Positions 34,737-44,195 of a stretch of 55,100 bases of DNA are shown here, in pieces. Numbering within the stretch: the stretch's first letter is position 1; every line of letters begins with the position of its first letter. Origin of the DNA: CAZUAQ01 sp964618455 (lineage in GTDB: Bacteria > Planctomycetota > Phycisphaerae > UBA1845 > PWPN01). The translations under genes were made by a program, and so were the position numbers. The notes beneath the pieces are model-generated. The model saw nothing but the letters and a program-made list of their open reading frames with translations, was not told the origin of the DNA and did not search any database. Location: positions 1-55,100 of the forward strand of contig CAZUAQ010000039.1 in assembly GCA_964618455.1 (NCBI GenBank), given 5' to 3'.

Positions 34737-35303
34737 ATGAATTCAGCGCCTCTACGCATCCCTGCCATCGCGCTCTGTCTTCTCAGCGGCCTTCTGCTGG
34801 GCCAGAACTGCGACGTCGAGCCCTTCTCGTTTTTTGAAGAGGACGGTCAATCCGACAGTGGTTCGCAGCCTTCCGGCGGATCCGAAGATTCAACGGGAAG
34901 TACGGATGACAGTGGAAGTGACGCCGGCTCTTCCGGCCCGAGCGGACCCGCGATCAACGTGAACTTCAGCATCAAGGGTTACGTGGTCAGTTCGCTGGGC
35001 TACGGCATCAACGGCGAAGCCATCGAATTCACCGCCAACAAGTACTGGTGGGACAGTTACGAGGAGGAGTGGGTGCATCGGCGGTCGCACTCCGCCCAGC
35101 GCACAACCAACAGTGGTGATCTCGATCCCGGCTACTGCGACCCGTGGCGGCTCGGATACAACGTTCACGAAGGCGAGACCGTCTTTTTTGAAGCGAAGCT
35201 CGTCAGCACCGGGGCCACCTATTCCTGGAAATTCACTTACGACCAGGCCAGGAGCAGTGGCGGTTCCGCCGCGCATACGTTCACCTTGCAGGGCGGCGTC
35301 TGA
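34737..35303 (+). CDS. Small exported protein with acidic Ser/Gly linker
   Basis: A 188-aa protein: signal sequence (APLRIPAIALCLLSGLLLGQNC), a ~45-residue Ser/Gly/Asp-rich linker from about residue 36, and a C-terminal beta-rich domain (INVNFSIKGYVVSSLGYGIN) with several Trp/Tyr. The C-domain has the look of an Ig-like or carboxypeptidase-regulatory-like fold; no family is assigned. The strong AAGGAG 8 nt before the ATG at 34737 and the promoter upstream exclude the longer frame from 34659. It diverges from the reverse transcriptase unit. Confidence 0.75.
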   Translation: MNSAPLRIPAIALCLLSGLLLGQNCDVEPFSFFEEDGQSDSGSQPSGGSEDSTGSTDDSGSDAGSSGPSGPAINVNFSIKGYVVSSLGYGINGEAIEFTANKYWWDSYEEEWVHRRSHSAQRTTNSGDLDPGYCDPWRLGYNVHEGETVFFEAKLVSTGATYSWKFTYDQARSSGGSAAHTFTLQGGV

Positions 35304-35587
35304 GTCATTGGTGTGCCGAAGTGAAGTCAGTACCGCGCCTGTAAGGACGCGGATCAGGAACCGGCCGCACACGCGTCAAAACCAGTGCCGAAGGAAGAAT
35401 ACTGGCGGGTACGGGTAGTATGCACTGCGAGGTGCGCCACTGATGTTCTCCCCTCCCTCACGATCGGGGTACTGACTGATTGCGCGTCAGGCCGAAGTGC
35501 ATCTGAAACCCTGCATCTCCGGTGGAAACGAGGACGACAGCGAGCGCGATATGCGACGATGGACACGCGTTCGCAATGATGCGGTGC

Positions 35588-36592
35588 CTACTTCAAGCCC
35601 TGCAGGCGGACGCCCTTCATGATCTGCTCGCGGAAGAGAATGAACAGGCCGAACAGCGGGATGGTCTCGATGATCGACATGGCCATCAGGGCGTTGAAGC
35701 CGATGCCGAGGCGAGCCATCTCCTGCTGCTCCGGGCTGGCAAGGGCTTCGGGCGGCATGTTGTAGCCGGTGAGGTAGCTGGACAGCTTGTACAGCGCCAC
35801 CGACAGCGGCCACTTCGACTGTTCGTTCATCAGGATGATGTACGGCGTGAGAAATGAATTCCATGCGGCGGTGAATGCGAAGTAGATGGTCACCATCAGC
35901 ACCGGGTAGCTCAGCGGTACGAGCAGCGAAGTTACCACCCGCCACTCGCTCGCGCCGTCCAGCCGGGCGGATTCGAACAGCGCGTTCGGCAGCGTATCGA
36001 AAAATCCCTTGAACAGCAGGAAGTTGAAGGCGTTGAAGCAGGCGGGGAGCACCACGCCGAGGTACGAGCCGATCAGACTCACCGCCGGCGCCTGCATGTC
36101 GGTAAACGGAATCATGGGGATGTCGCGCGTCGGCCACGGAAAGTGACTCAGCAACAGGAAGCGCGGAATGGTGCTGATCTCCGTGGGAATCATCAGCGTG
36201 CCGATAGCGAAGTAAAACAGCAGCGTCTTCGCCCAGCCGCGATGCAGCTTGCTCACACTGAACGCCAGGAGCATGGTGATCGGCACCTGCAGCGCCACCG
36301 TCGAGCACACGATGATGAGCGAGTTGGCGATGTAGTACCACATGGGATACTTGAAGATGAGGTCGGCGCGGTGCGTGCTGACCAGCATGCGGTAGGGGGC
36401 GACGGTCGGCTCGCGCGGGATGAGGCGGCCCGGCTCCTGGAAGATCTCGTGCGTCGGCTTGAACGACGCGGAGATCATCCACAACACCGGGAACAGGTGC
36501 AGAATCACGCCGAGCAGCAGCACCGCCAGGATGAACGCCAGCAGCGAGCGCGTCCGGAACGAGGATCGGCCGACCTGCGGAATCAGCGGCAT
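35588..36592 (-). CDS. Carbohydrate ABC transporter permease (MalG type)
   Basis: A 334-aa inner-membrane protein with six predicted membrane segments, beginning with LLAFILAVLLLGVILHLFPVLW. The EAA loop that docks the ATPase is ESARLDGASEWRVVTSLLVPL-like (E, A, D, G residues kept). It belongs to the MalG/LacG branch of sugar importers. Its ATG overlaps the TGA of the upstream permease by one nucleotide (36592), indicating translational coupling. The 284 bp downstream (35304-35587) hold no recognisable feature. Confidence 0.93.
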   Translation of the reverse strand: MPLIPQVGRSSFRTRSLLAFILAVLLLGVILHLFPVLWMISASFKPTHEIFQEPGRLIPREPTVAPYRMLVSTHRADLIFKYPMWYYIANSLIIVCSTVALQVPITMLLAFSVSKLHRGWAKTLLFYFAIGTLMIPTEISTIPRFLLLSHFPWPTRDIPMIPFTDMQAPAVSLIGSYLGVVLPACFNAFNFLLFKGFFDTLPNALFESARLDGASEWRVVTSLLVPLSYPVLMVTIYFAFTAAWNSFLTPYIILMNEQSKWPLSVALYKLSSYLTGYNMPPEALASPEQQEMARLGIGFNALMAMSIIETIPLFGLFILFREQIMKGVRLQGLK

Positions 36593-37497
36593 CAGTCCAG
36601 GTCCTCCTTGAAGAAGGTACGCTGGATGATGATGAACGCCATGATGACGAAGAAGAAGACCACCGCCAGCGCGGTGCCCTTGCCGAAGTCGAGGTTCGCG
36701 AAGGCGACATCGTAAATGTACAGCGCGACGGTGCGCGTGGCGTCGCCAGGCCCGCCGCCGGTCATGATGAACGGCTGATCGAAGACCTGCATCGCCCCGA
36801 TGAGGTGAAAGATCAGCATCATGGCGATCACGGGGCGCAGCCGCGGCAGCGTCACGTACCAGAGCTTTCGCCAGAAGCCCGCGCCGTCGAGTTCCGCCGC
36901 TTCGTAGAAATCATTCGGGATCGACCGCAGCACCGAAATGTAAATCAGGCTCGGGCCGAACATGATGAACCCGGGCAGCACGAGACACAGCATGGCCAGC
37001 CGGCTGTCATCGAGCCACTTGAGCTGATCCGCCTCGGCGATGCTGAAGAAGGTGTAGACCGGCTGCAGGATCGCGTTGAAGAGACCCAGGTGAGGGTCGT
37101 AGAAGTACTTCCAGATCACGATGCCCGCCGTGTTCGCCACTGGAAGAAACCACAGCAGCATGAGAATGCGGATCAGCCAAGGCGGCATCTCCATCAGCAT
37201 GACCGACACGATGATCGGCGGCAGGAACGTCAGCAGCAACGCCAGCCCCGCGAAGACGAAGGTGTTCCAGAACGCTTTATAGGTCATGGGGTCTTCGTAA
37301 ACGTTCTGAAAGTTCTCGACCCCCACGTACGAGGGGGGATCGGCGGGGTAGTATTTCTGCGTAGACACGACGAACGCCAGTCCAATCGGCAGCCACGCGA
37401 AAATAAGGTGGATGAAGATCGCCGGCAGCGACATCATCCACGCACTGAACTTTCCGGTGCGCTCGGCGCGATAGCGTCGGCCTACCGGCATCGGCAC
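36592..37497 (-). CDS. Carbohydrate ABC transporter permease (MalF type)
   Basis: A 301-aa permease with six membrane segments and the conserved EAA-type loop (DFYEAAELDGAGFWRKLW). FIMTGGGPGDATRTVALYIY matches the TxGGPxxxT segment typical of MalF/UgpA-type subunits. It pairs with the MalG-type protein to form the importer channel. Its start overlaps the end of the binding-protein gene by 16 bp. Confidence 0.93.
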   Translation of the reverse strand: MPMPVGRRYRAERTGKFSAWMMSLPAIFIHLIFAWLPIGLAFVVSTQKYYPADPPSYVGVENFQNVYEDPMTYKAFWNTFVFAGLALLLTFLPPIIVSVMLMEMPPWLIRILMLLWFLPVANTAGIVIWKYFYDPHLGLFNAILQPVYTFFSIAEADQLKWLDDSRLAMLCLVLPGFIMFGPSLIYISVLRSIPNDFYEAAELDGAGFWRKLWYVTLPRLRPVIAMMLIFHLIGAMQVFDQPFIMTGGGPGDATRTVALYIYDVAFANLDFGKGTALAVVFFFVIMAFIIIQRTFFKEDLD

Positions 37498-39266
37498 TCA
37501 TCCTCGACGAAAGCGATGATCTCGGCGGCGGCGGACGGTGGCATGTTTCGCTTCGCGTAGTCGACGACCGCCTCGTAATAGGCCTTCATCTTCCCGCGGA
37601 TCGTTTCCAGGTGGGCGGCGTCCTTCGGCTCGGTCTTCATGCAGCGCGCTTCGATCTTGCCCGTATGCGTTTGAAGGGCGGACGTGATGATTTGATGCTC
37701 GCGCACCGGGTCGAGCTTGCCGTCCACGATGTTCGGCTTGGCGAAGAGCAGCTCGCTGAACATGTTGTTGAGGGCGTCGTTGAACTGCGGCGGGGGGAGC
37801 AGGCCGAACACCGTCGGCGCGGGGAAGAGTTCGGCATCGTCGTAGATGTCATAGACCCGGCGGTAATCCGGCGGAAACAGGCTTTCGCCCATTTCAGGCA
37901 GGGGAACGGTCGAGGGATACGTGCGGATCAGCTCGTACAGCGGAAACGGATCGGGCCGGTCCCAGGCCTCGTTCTTCTCGCGCATGGTCATGAGGTAGAT
38001 GGCGTTGTCGAAGCCGGCGACGTAGGACTTGAACCAGTCGATCGATGCCTCGAGCTGGATCTCCGAGTACGTCGGGTTGAAGCCGTACATGTTGGACGTG
38101 GCCTTGGCGAAGAGGTAGCCGAGATCGTCCTCGCCGACCGGATCGGCCCGGGGGATCGGCACCACGCCGAGTTCTTCGATCGTCGTTTTCCCCGGGAACA
38201 TGGCGGGCTTGAACAGCGCCCACTCCGCCGGGTGATAGGAGGTGATCGCCGCCATGGCGACCTTGTCGGAGCTGAACTCCCGCTCCTTGGTGGTCCAGTT
38301 GTAGCCGGCCCCGGCGAGCACCGATCGATCGATCCAGTACATCTCGCGGATGCGTTGAATCCCTTCGATCAGCTTGGGATCGTCGCCGTTGAATCGCCAG
38401 ATAAACTCCCCGCTCTTGTCCGGCACGACGAGCCGAAACTGAAGCCCGTGGCTGTTGACGTAATTCAGGTCGAAATAGTGCTGCTCGGCCACGAAACCCC
38501 ACCGCTCGATCTTGCCGTCGTCGCTGACCCGGGTGAGCCGGCGGGCAAACTCGCGGAAGTCCGACCACGTCCAGTTCGAGGGTGGTCCATATTCGCCGTG
38601 TTCATTAGTGACGCCGATTTCCTCGAAGTAATCCTTCCGGTACGCCATCGCCGCCCATTGCAGTTCCTTGCCGGGCAGGCAGTAGATGCGCCCGTCGAAT
38701 GTTCCCGCCGCGCGGGTCAGCCGGTGGTCGCGTGCCTCGGGCCAGTCGTCGAGATGGTCGGTGATGTCGGCGTACCAGCGATCCACCATGCTGTCCGGCA
38801 GCGAGCGAGCGATGTACATGGCCGGGCTACGCTCGCTGTGCATGCTCGTGCTCAGCAGTGCCTTGTACTGCGGGCTCCACATGTCGAAGGGGATGAACTC
38901 CATGAGGATCTGCGGGTGCTCGAACTCGAAGACCGCCCGGGCGAGGTTGTGCACGAGATGATCGGTCTCGCCCTGGTGGACGAGGCGCTCGCCGGGGGAT
39001 GCCCACGGCCCGGCATCGGGGGGCAGTTCGTAGAATCCGAATCCATCCGGCACGTAGATCGGGATCGACCGCACCTGGGCCTGCTCGTGTGGCGGCATGT
39101 CCCAGTATTTCGCGGGGGTGACCTTCGCAGCTTCTTCGGTCGTGATGTCATCGGACGTGGTGGCTTGATCGCAGCCGGGCGTGCCCAGCAGCAAGGGGGA
39201 GAGCGGTACGCAAAGAGCGCCGATCGCGAGGCACCGCCGCAGGATGCACGTGGTCCGACGAATCAC
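37482..39266 (-). CDS. Extracellular solute-binding lipoprotein of a sugar ABC importer
   Basis: A 594-aa lipoprotein (signal with LLLGTPGC, Cys32). The body resembles family 1 solute-binding proteins: DGRIYCLPGKELQWAAMAYRKDYFEEIG, PSNWTWSDFREFARRLT and the AMAAITSYHP region. It is larger than the usual 400-450 aa. First gene of the binding protein-permease-permease operon. GTG start at 39266, with GAGGA about 9 nt upstream. No ATP-binding subunit is encoded here, so a shared MsmK-like ATPase elsewhere is likely. The sugar is unknown. Confidence 0.88.
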   Translation of the reverse strand: MIRRTTCILRRCLAIGALCVPLSPLLLGTPGCDQATTSDDITTEEAAKVTPAKYWDMPPHEQAQVRSIPIYVPDGFGFYELPPDAGPWASPGERLVHQGETDHLVHNLARAVFEFEHPQILMEFIPFDMWSPQYKALLSTSMHSERSPAMYIARSLPDSMVDRWYADITDHLDDWPEARDHRLTRAAGTFDGRIYCLPGKELQWAAMAYRKDYFEEIGVTNEHGEYGPPSNWTWSDFREFARRLTRVSDDGKIERWGFVAEQHYFDLNYVNSHGLQFRLVVPDKSGEFIWRFNGDDPKLIEGIQRIREMYWIDRSVLAGAGYNWTTKEREFSSDKVAMAAITSYHPAEWALFKPAMFPGKTTIEELGVVPIPRADPVGEDDLGYLFAKATSNMYGFNPTYSEIQLEASIDWFKSYVAGFDNAIYLMTMREKNEAWDRPDPFPLYELIRTYPSTVPLPEMGESLFPPDYRRVYDIYDDAELFPAPTVFGLLPPPQFNDALNNMFSELLFAKPNIVDGKLDPVREHQIITSALQTHTGKIEARCMKTEPKDAAHLETIRGKMKAYYEAVVDYAKRNMPPSAAAEIIAFVEDECRCR

Positions 39267-39467
39267 CGGGCAAAGTCCTCAATCAGGTCAGGGTCATCTC
39301 CACACCGATCCCTGGCGGGTGAACACGCGGCAGGTGGCTCGCGACCGGATGCCGATCCGCGTTCAGGCGGAGCGATGGGTCGCGTGCGAATTTGGGCGAG
39401 CGTGTGTACGGTCAGAATACTCGATACGAGGGTGGATTGCCACGCTGATGAGGCCGAGGGCAATGCG

Positions 39468-40247
39468 TCAGCCGGCGGCGAAACGGACCGCGCGCTCGAA
39501 CACCACGAGGGCATTGCCGGCATCGTCGCCGCGCGAGGTCCAGTTCGGATGCTGCGTGGCGTGCACGTGCCGTTCCGGGTGCGGCATGAGCCCGAAGACG
39601 TGGCCGGTACGGTCGGTGAGCCCGGCGATCTCGGCCACGCTGCCGTTCGGGTTGACCGGGTAGCCCCCCGGCTCGCCATGTTCATCGCAATACGTTACCG
39701 CCACATGCCCGCCCGACCGCAGGCGTTCGAGTTCCGCCGCGTCCCGGGTCACCAGCTTGCCCTCGCCATGGGCGATCGGCATGCTCAGGATCCTGTCCGC
39801 GGGGAGGAAGGGTGTTTCGCGCTCGCCGGTCTTGAGGTGGACCCAGCGGTCTTCAAACCGCGCGGAATCGTTGCCCGCCAGCGTCACGGTCTGTGACGGT
39901 TTCTCCCCGTTGGCGGGGCCGGGCAGGAGTCCCGCCTTGACCAGCACCTGAAACCCGTTGCAGATGCCGATGACCAATCGCCCGCGCCCGACGAATTCCC
40001 GCAGCGCGTCCGCCAGAAAGTGCGTGACCTGCACTGCCAGGATCTTGCCCGCGGAGATGTCGTCGCCGTAGCTGAAGCCACCGGGAAAGGTTAGAATCGA
40101 ATATTCGTGCAATTGGGCAGGTGCCTGCATCAATTCGCGGACGTGACGCCGTTTGGGATCGGCCCCCGCCAGTGTCCAGGCGTGGACGGTCTCCTCGTCA
40201 CAGTTCGTGCCGGCGGTGCGAAGTACGAGAACCTTGGGCCTGCTCAT
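39468..40247 (-). CDS. purQ: Phosphoribosylformylglycinamidine synthase, glutaminase subunit
   Basis: About 259 aa, class I glutamine amidotransferase. It supplies ammonia for conversion of FGAR to FGAM in purine synthesis. Motifs: VLRTAGTNCDEET, FPGGFSYGDDISAGK, the nucleophile elbow VIGICNGFQVL (catalytic Cys), and MPHPERHV with the catalytic His/Glu. The ATG at 40247 gives the family-like N-terminus; there is no good Shine-Dalgarno, and an ATG at 40268 is also in frame. The partners purL and purS are not in the window. Confidence 0.94.
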   Translation of the reverse strand: MSRPKVLVLRTAGTNCDEETVHAWTLAGADPKRRHVRELMQAPAQLHEYSILTFPGGFSYGDDISAGKILAVQVTHFLADALREFVGRGRLVIGICNGFQVLVKAGLLPGPANGEKPSQTVTLAGNDSARFEDRWVHLKTGERETPFLPADRILSMPIAHGEGKLVTRDAAELERLRSGGHVAVTYCDEHGEPGGYPVNPNGSVAEIAGLTDRTGHVFGLMPHPERHVHATQHPNWTSRGDDAGNALVVFERAVRFAAG

Positions 40248-40405
40248 ACGAAGGAAGTGTAGGCCCATCCGCCGGGGGCTGCAACGCACCTCGGGCGGTG
40301 CCGAGCGAGGGCGCGGGCCGCTCACGAACCGATGATGCGGCACGACGATCAGGTGCTGCCCGCAGAAATGAGTTCATCGATTCCCCCGAACGAGAGGAGT
40401 CCGGT

Positions 40406-42040
40406 TTGCGTTCGTCAATGGCAAGTCGTGTGGTGTGGTTGGCAGCCATGGTGGTCGGCTTCGTCGGCCTGGTGGTCAGCTTTCACCTGCTTACCGAGCA
40501 TTACAAGGTGCCGGGTCCCGCCGAGGAGGAGAAGTCGAGCATTCTCGATCAGGCCTGCACCGCATTCGCGACCTCCGACTGCGGCAAGGTTCTCAAGCAG
40601 AGCCGCTGGGGCTATCTGCCGCCGCGCGAGTCCGAAGAGGGCAAGATCAAGCCGCTCGACCCGGATAAGCCCCACATCGCGATCCCCACGGCCGAGGCAG
40701 GCCTGTACTACTGGACCGCCGTGCTGATCTGGCTCTTCATCATCGGCATTCCCTCGCGGGAGCGCGCCTGGGTGCATGCGATCTTTTTCATGGGAACTTG
40801 CCTCGGGCTGGGGTTCTGTTTGTTCCTGGCGTACGTGATGTTCTTCGGCAGCGGCCTGGACGCGTGGTGCCCGCTGTGCGCGGTGACGCACGTGTGCGGG
40901 CTGCTGATGGCGATCCTGGCGGGGCTGATGTGGCCGCGCGGCGGAGAGGATGCCGCGGCGGCGGTGAGTCGGGACAAGGGGGCCGGCGAATCGAAGGCCA
41001 AGGCGGCAAAGTCGAGCGAGACGTCGCTCTTCGGCGATGGGGAAAGCAAGGCGGCATCCGCAAAGCCGCGGCCCGCCGCGCATACGGCGTCGCGCGAACC
41101 CTGGCCCCCGACCTACCTGATCGGCATCGTCGCGTTCACCATCCTGATCGCACTCTTTGCCGAACGCTCCTACTCGCTGGCGATGGAGCGGGACTACAAG
41201 CTCAAGCGTGCCAATCTCGCGAGCGACTATTACAAGAAGAACTTCCAGTCCTATTACAACGAGTTCTTCCGCGATCCTCGGCATGGCTACTACGCTTGGC
41301 TGTCTTTTCCGGAAGTGGAGATCGATCTGGCAGGCGTGCCGATGCGCGGCGAAGCCGATGCCCGCAACGAGGTCGTGATCTTCAGCGACTTCGAGTGTCC
41401 GGCCTGCAGCGAGTTCGAAAAGCTGTATGAGGATGAGCTTCGGCCCCTCTTTGCGCAATTGGGCGGCGTGAGAACGTACTTCAAACACTGGCCGATCTGC
41501 ACCGACTGCAATCCGGAGTCCAAGACCAACCTGCATCCCCTGGCCTGCGAAGCGGCACGTGCGGCGGAAGCGGCGCGCCTCGTGGGAGACGATGAGGCGT
41601 TCTGGAAGATGCACGACTTCCTCTTCGCCCGCCAGGCGGAATGGAAGATTTCGAAGAATCCGGATGATTTCCTTCCCTTTGCGAAGAAGTACGCCGCCGA
41701 GCTTGAGCTGGATCCGGAGCGTTTTCTCGAAGCGATGCAAAGTGAGGAGGCGCTGCTTCGTATTCAGGATGACGTGGCGGACTCAACTAAGTTACCTTCG
41801 CAGCTGGAAGGTGAAAGACAGAAGCGATATGGCCACTGGGTGAAGGTCAGTTCGACGCCGACCGTGTTCTTGAACGGGCGCCAGGTGACTCCGTCGCGCG
41901 ATAAACGCGTCTGGAACCTCATCCTTCGCAGTATCGCGCAGGAGATCATGCAGGAGCGCCGGGACGCGGCGGAGGAGTCGGCTTCGGGAGAGCCATCCAC
42001 GCCGGGTGACTCATCCGGGGGCGAAACGGAGCAGGAATAA
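40406..42040 (+). CDS. VKOR-DsbA fusion: periplasmic disulfide-forming protein (copy 1)
   Basis: About 544 aa. The N-terminal vitamin K epoxide reductase (VKOR) domain has membrane helices, a loop cysteine pair (C51, C59) and the active-site WCPLC (C155, C158). A linker rich in Ala/Lys/Ser (~181-230) and another membrane segment lead to a DsbA/thioredoxin-like domain with FECPACSEF (C331, C334) and a cis-Pro loop SSTPTVFLNG. Such fusions oxidise substrate cysteines and pass electrons to quinones, replacing DsbB plus DsbA. The TTG at 40406 is preferred because GAGGAG lies 7 nt upstream; an ATG follows at 40418. A second, different fusion lies 32 nt downstream. Confidence 0.88.
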   Translation: MRSSMASRVVWLAAMVVGFVGLVVSFHLLTEHYKVPGPAEEEKSSILDQACTAFATSDCGKVLKQSRWGYLPPRESEEGKIKPLDPDKPHIAIPTAEAGLYYWTAVLIWLFIIGIPSRERAWVHAIFFMGTCLGLGFCLFLAYVMFFGSGLDAWCPLCAVTHVCGLLMAILAGLMWPRGGEDAAAAVSRDKGAGESKAKAAKSSETSLFGDGESKAASAKPRPAAHTASREPWPPTYLIGIVAFTILIALFAERSYSLAMERDYKLKRANLASDYYKKNFQSYYNEFFRDPRHGYYAWLSFPEVEIDLAGVPMRGEADARNEVVIFSDFECPACSEFEKLYEDELRPLFAQLGGVRTYFKHWPICTDCNPESKTNLHPLACEAARAAEAARLVGDDEAFWKMHDFLFARQAEWKISKNPDDFLPFAKKYAAELELDPERFLEAMQSEEALLRIQDDVADSTKLPSQLEGERQKRYGHWVKVSSTPTVFLNGRQVTPSRDKRVWNLILRSIAQEIMQERRDAAEESASGEPSTPGDSSGGETEQE

Positions 42041-42072
42041 TACGCGGAGTTTCTTCGGGGAGATCAAGATCA

Positions 42073-43659
42073 ATGCAACGTGCAATGGATTATGCGCAAT
42101 CGGAGTCGGCCACGCCGCAACCGGCGCGCGGGCGGTTTCTGGCAGTCATCGGGCTGGTGCTGTCCCTGGCCGGACTGGGCGTGACCGGGACGCTGGTGCT
42201 CGAACATGTGGCGCAGCAACTCGGCGAGGCGTCCTACTGCGGCGAAGATAGCGGCTGTGGTGAAGTGATCTCGGGGACATACGGCAAGATGTACGGTCAG
42301 CCGACGGCGCTGTGGGGATTCGTGTTCTACGCCGCCATGACCGCCTGGTTCCTGGCCGTCGGCCGGGGATTGGGGTCGGCCCGGGCATGGAACCTTCTGC
42401 CGTTTCTCGGGGCGGCGGCAGGAGCTTCCTCCTGCGGCTACTTCCTCTACATCATGATGTACGAGCTGGAGACGATCTGCATCTTCTGCCTGGCGACGCA
42501 CATCATCACGTTCCTCTTGTGCCTGCTGACGACGATCATCCTGATTCACGCGCTGGTACTCGGGCGGCGCGTGATGGACACGCAGAACATGTTCCAGAGG
42601 TTCAGCACTGCCATCGTGCTGGCGGCCGCCATTTCGACATTGGGTTTCAGCGAGTACTACCGCCGCACGGCACCGGCGGAATCTCGAGAGATCAGGAAGC
42701 AGTATGACCAACTCAAGCAGAGCTTCGAGCAGGAGAAGGCCGAGGCGGTGCTCGAGGCCCAGAAGGAGCTCAAGCAGCAGACCGAACGAATTGCCGCCCG
42801 GCTCAAGGAGCTGGAATCGCAGGTTGAATTGACCGAGGCGCAGAAGGAGGAACTCCGCCAGGAGCTGGAGTCGGTCGAGGAAACCCAGGAAGCCCTGAAA
42901 GCCGAAGCGGAGAAGGCGGCGGCGGAACTCGAGGAGATCGAATCGGACTACGTCAAGTACTACGACCAGTTTGCCGCCGAAACCATGCACGACATTCCGG
43001 TGACCGAGGAAGACTCGATACTCGGCGACCCGGACGCGCCGCACACCGTCGTGGTCTTTTCCGATTTCCAGTGCCCGCACTGCAGCAACGCCGCCCGGAT
43101 GGTCGAGGCCCAGCGCGAGGAGTACCCGGACCTGTTCCGCGTCGTGTTCAAGCACTTTCCGCTGGATCAGACCTGCAACATGCACGTGAAGCGGACGCTG
43201 CACCCGGCGGCGTGCGCGGCGGCCGTCAGTGCCGAGGCGGCGCGGAAGGTCAAGGGCGACGAAGCATTCTGGGCCTTTCATGACGCCTTCTTCGCCAATC
43301 AGAAGAGCTTTCCCAAGGGCATGAAGAACTTCGTGGACAAGACGGCGGAGAGCCTCGGCATCGCCCCGGAGGAGCTCTGGAAGCACATCAACACCACCGC
43401 CGCCTGGGAACGGGTCAAGATGCATGTCGAGCAAGGCCACGCCATCGGCATCAACAGCACGCCGCGGGTGTACTTCGACGGCCGTTTCATGCGGCGCTGG
43501 CCCGATCCGCTCTTCTGGCGATACCTGCAGAAGGTGGACGAGCGGGCCGGCGAGCCGGTGATCCCGCCGCCGGCGGAGAAGCCGGCGGATGGCGGCGAGA
43601 CCTCCTCCACGGAGGGTGCGGAAGAGGGGGCCACGGAAGACACGGATAGCACGGAATAA
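42073..43659 (+). CDS. VKOR-DsbA fusion with coiled-coil linker (copy 2)
   Basis: A 528-aa protein. The VKOR domain has the loop cysteines C56 and C62 (YCGEDSGC) and active-site CIFC (C136, C139), with about five membrane helices to residue ~193. A strongly predicted coiled coil (~203-292, rich in E/K/Q/A/L) replaces the flexible linker of the upstream paralogue. The DsbA-like domain has FQCPHCSNA (C334, C337, the classical CPHC) and NSTPRVYFDG (cis-Pro). The tail is acidic. GGGAG upstream of the ATG; 32 nt after copy 1, so they form an operon. Copies 1 and 2 differ in active site (CPAC versus CPHC), suggesting different redox potentials. Confidence 0.9.
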   Translation: MQRAMDYAQSESATPQPARGRFLAVIGLVLSLAGLGVTGTLVLEHVAQQLGEASYCGEDSGCGEVISGTYGKMYGQPTALWGFVFYAAMTAWFLAVGRGLGSARAWNLLPFLGAAAGASSCGYFLYIMMYELETICIFCLATHIITFLLCLLTTIILIHALVLGRRVMDTQNMFQRFSTAIVLAAAISTLGFSEYYRRTAPAESREIRKQYDQLKQSFEQEKAEAVLEAQKELKQQTERIAARLKELESQVELTEAQKEELRQELESVEETQEALKAEAEKAAAELEEIESDYVKYYDQFAAETMHDIPVTEEDSILGDPDAPHTVVVFSDFQCPHCSNAARMVEAQREEYPDLFRVVFKHFPLDQTCNMHVKRTLHPAACAAAVSAEAARKVKGDEAFWAFHDAFFANQKSFPKGMKNFVDKTAESLGIAPEELWKHINTTAAWERVKMHVEQGHAIGINSTPRVYFDGRFMRRWPDPLFWRYLQKVDERAGEPVIPPPAEKPADGGETSSTEGAEEGATEDTDSTE

Positions 43660-43789
43660 GGGACGAGGCAGATGGAGCGAAGAGAGGCGATTCCGAGCCG
43701 TTTTGCGGGGATGTGAGCGGCTCTGGATTTCAGGTATAAGCTCCCCGTGGTTTTTTTCGTGGACCGGTTTTCGGCTTCCGCAGCCGGGG

Positions 43790-43818
43790 TTGCATTGCCC
43801 CGGGGATGGGGGTATAGT
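43790..43818 (+). promoter_or_regulatory. Sigma-70-type promoter of rpsO-pnp
   Basis: TTGCAT (43790-43795) and TATAGT (43813-43818) with a 17-bp spacer. Predicted start near 43825, giving a ~100-nt leader before rpsO. Confidence 0.7.
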
Positions 43819-43925
43819 ACGCGGCTCGGAAAATTGAAAAACGTGTAAGGGAAAAGTTTGGGAGCGGCGGCAGGCAGGACCGCCCGAGCGGTAGTTTCGA
43901 GAGCGACAGGCAGGTGGTACGGGTG

Positions 43926-44195
43926 ATGGTAGCGACGGTCGAAGAAAAACAGCAGTTGATGACGGACCACAAGCGGCATGAGAAGGATACCGGATCGCCG
44001 GAAGTCCAGATCGCTCTGCTGACCGACCGGATCCAGCAGTTGACCGAGCATCTCAAGACGCACAAGAAGGACCATTCCTCGCGTCGCGGTCTGCTGAAGC
44101 TGGTCAGCAAGCGGTCGAGTCTTCTCAAGTACCTCACCAAGACCGATCGGGAGCGATACCAGAAGCTGATCGCCAAGCTGGGCCTGCGAAAGTAG
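43926..44195 (+). CDS. rpsO: 30S ribosomal protein S15
   Basis: An 89-aa protein, the canonical S15 length. EEKQQLMTDHKRHEKDTGSP, EVQIALLTDRIQQLTEHLK, HKKDHSSRRGLLKLVSKR and LLKYLTKTDRERYQKLI are diagnostic. S15 binds 16S rRNA early in assembly. The ATG at 43926 with AGGTGG 8 nt upstream is chosen over GTG codons at 43914 and 43923 because it gives the family N-terminus. pnp follows, the usual bacterial order. Confidence 0.98.
   Translation: MVATVEEKQQLMTDHKRHEKDTGSPEVQIALLTDRIQQLTEHLKTHKKDHSSRRGLLKLVSKRSSLLKYLTKTDRERYQKLIAKLGLRK

Noticed and set aside
37611..39896. 761-codon plus-strand ORF opposite the solute-binding protein
   Set aside because: Crosses two real minus-strand genes and has low-complexity Arg/Val/His composition.
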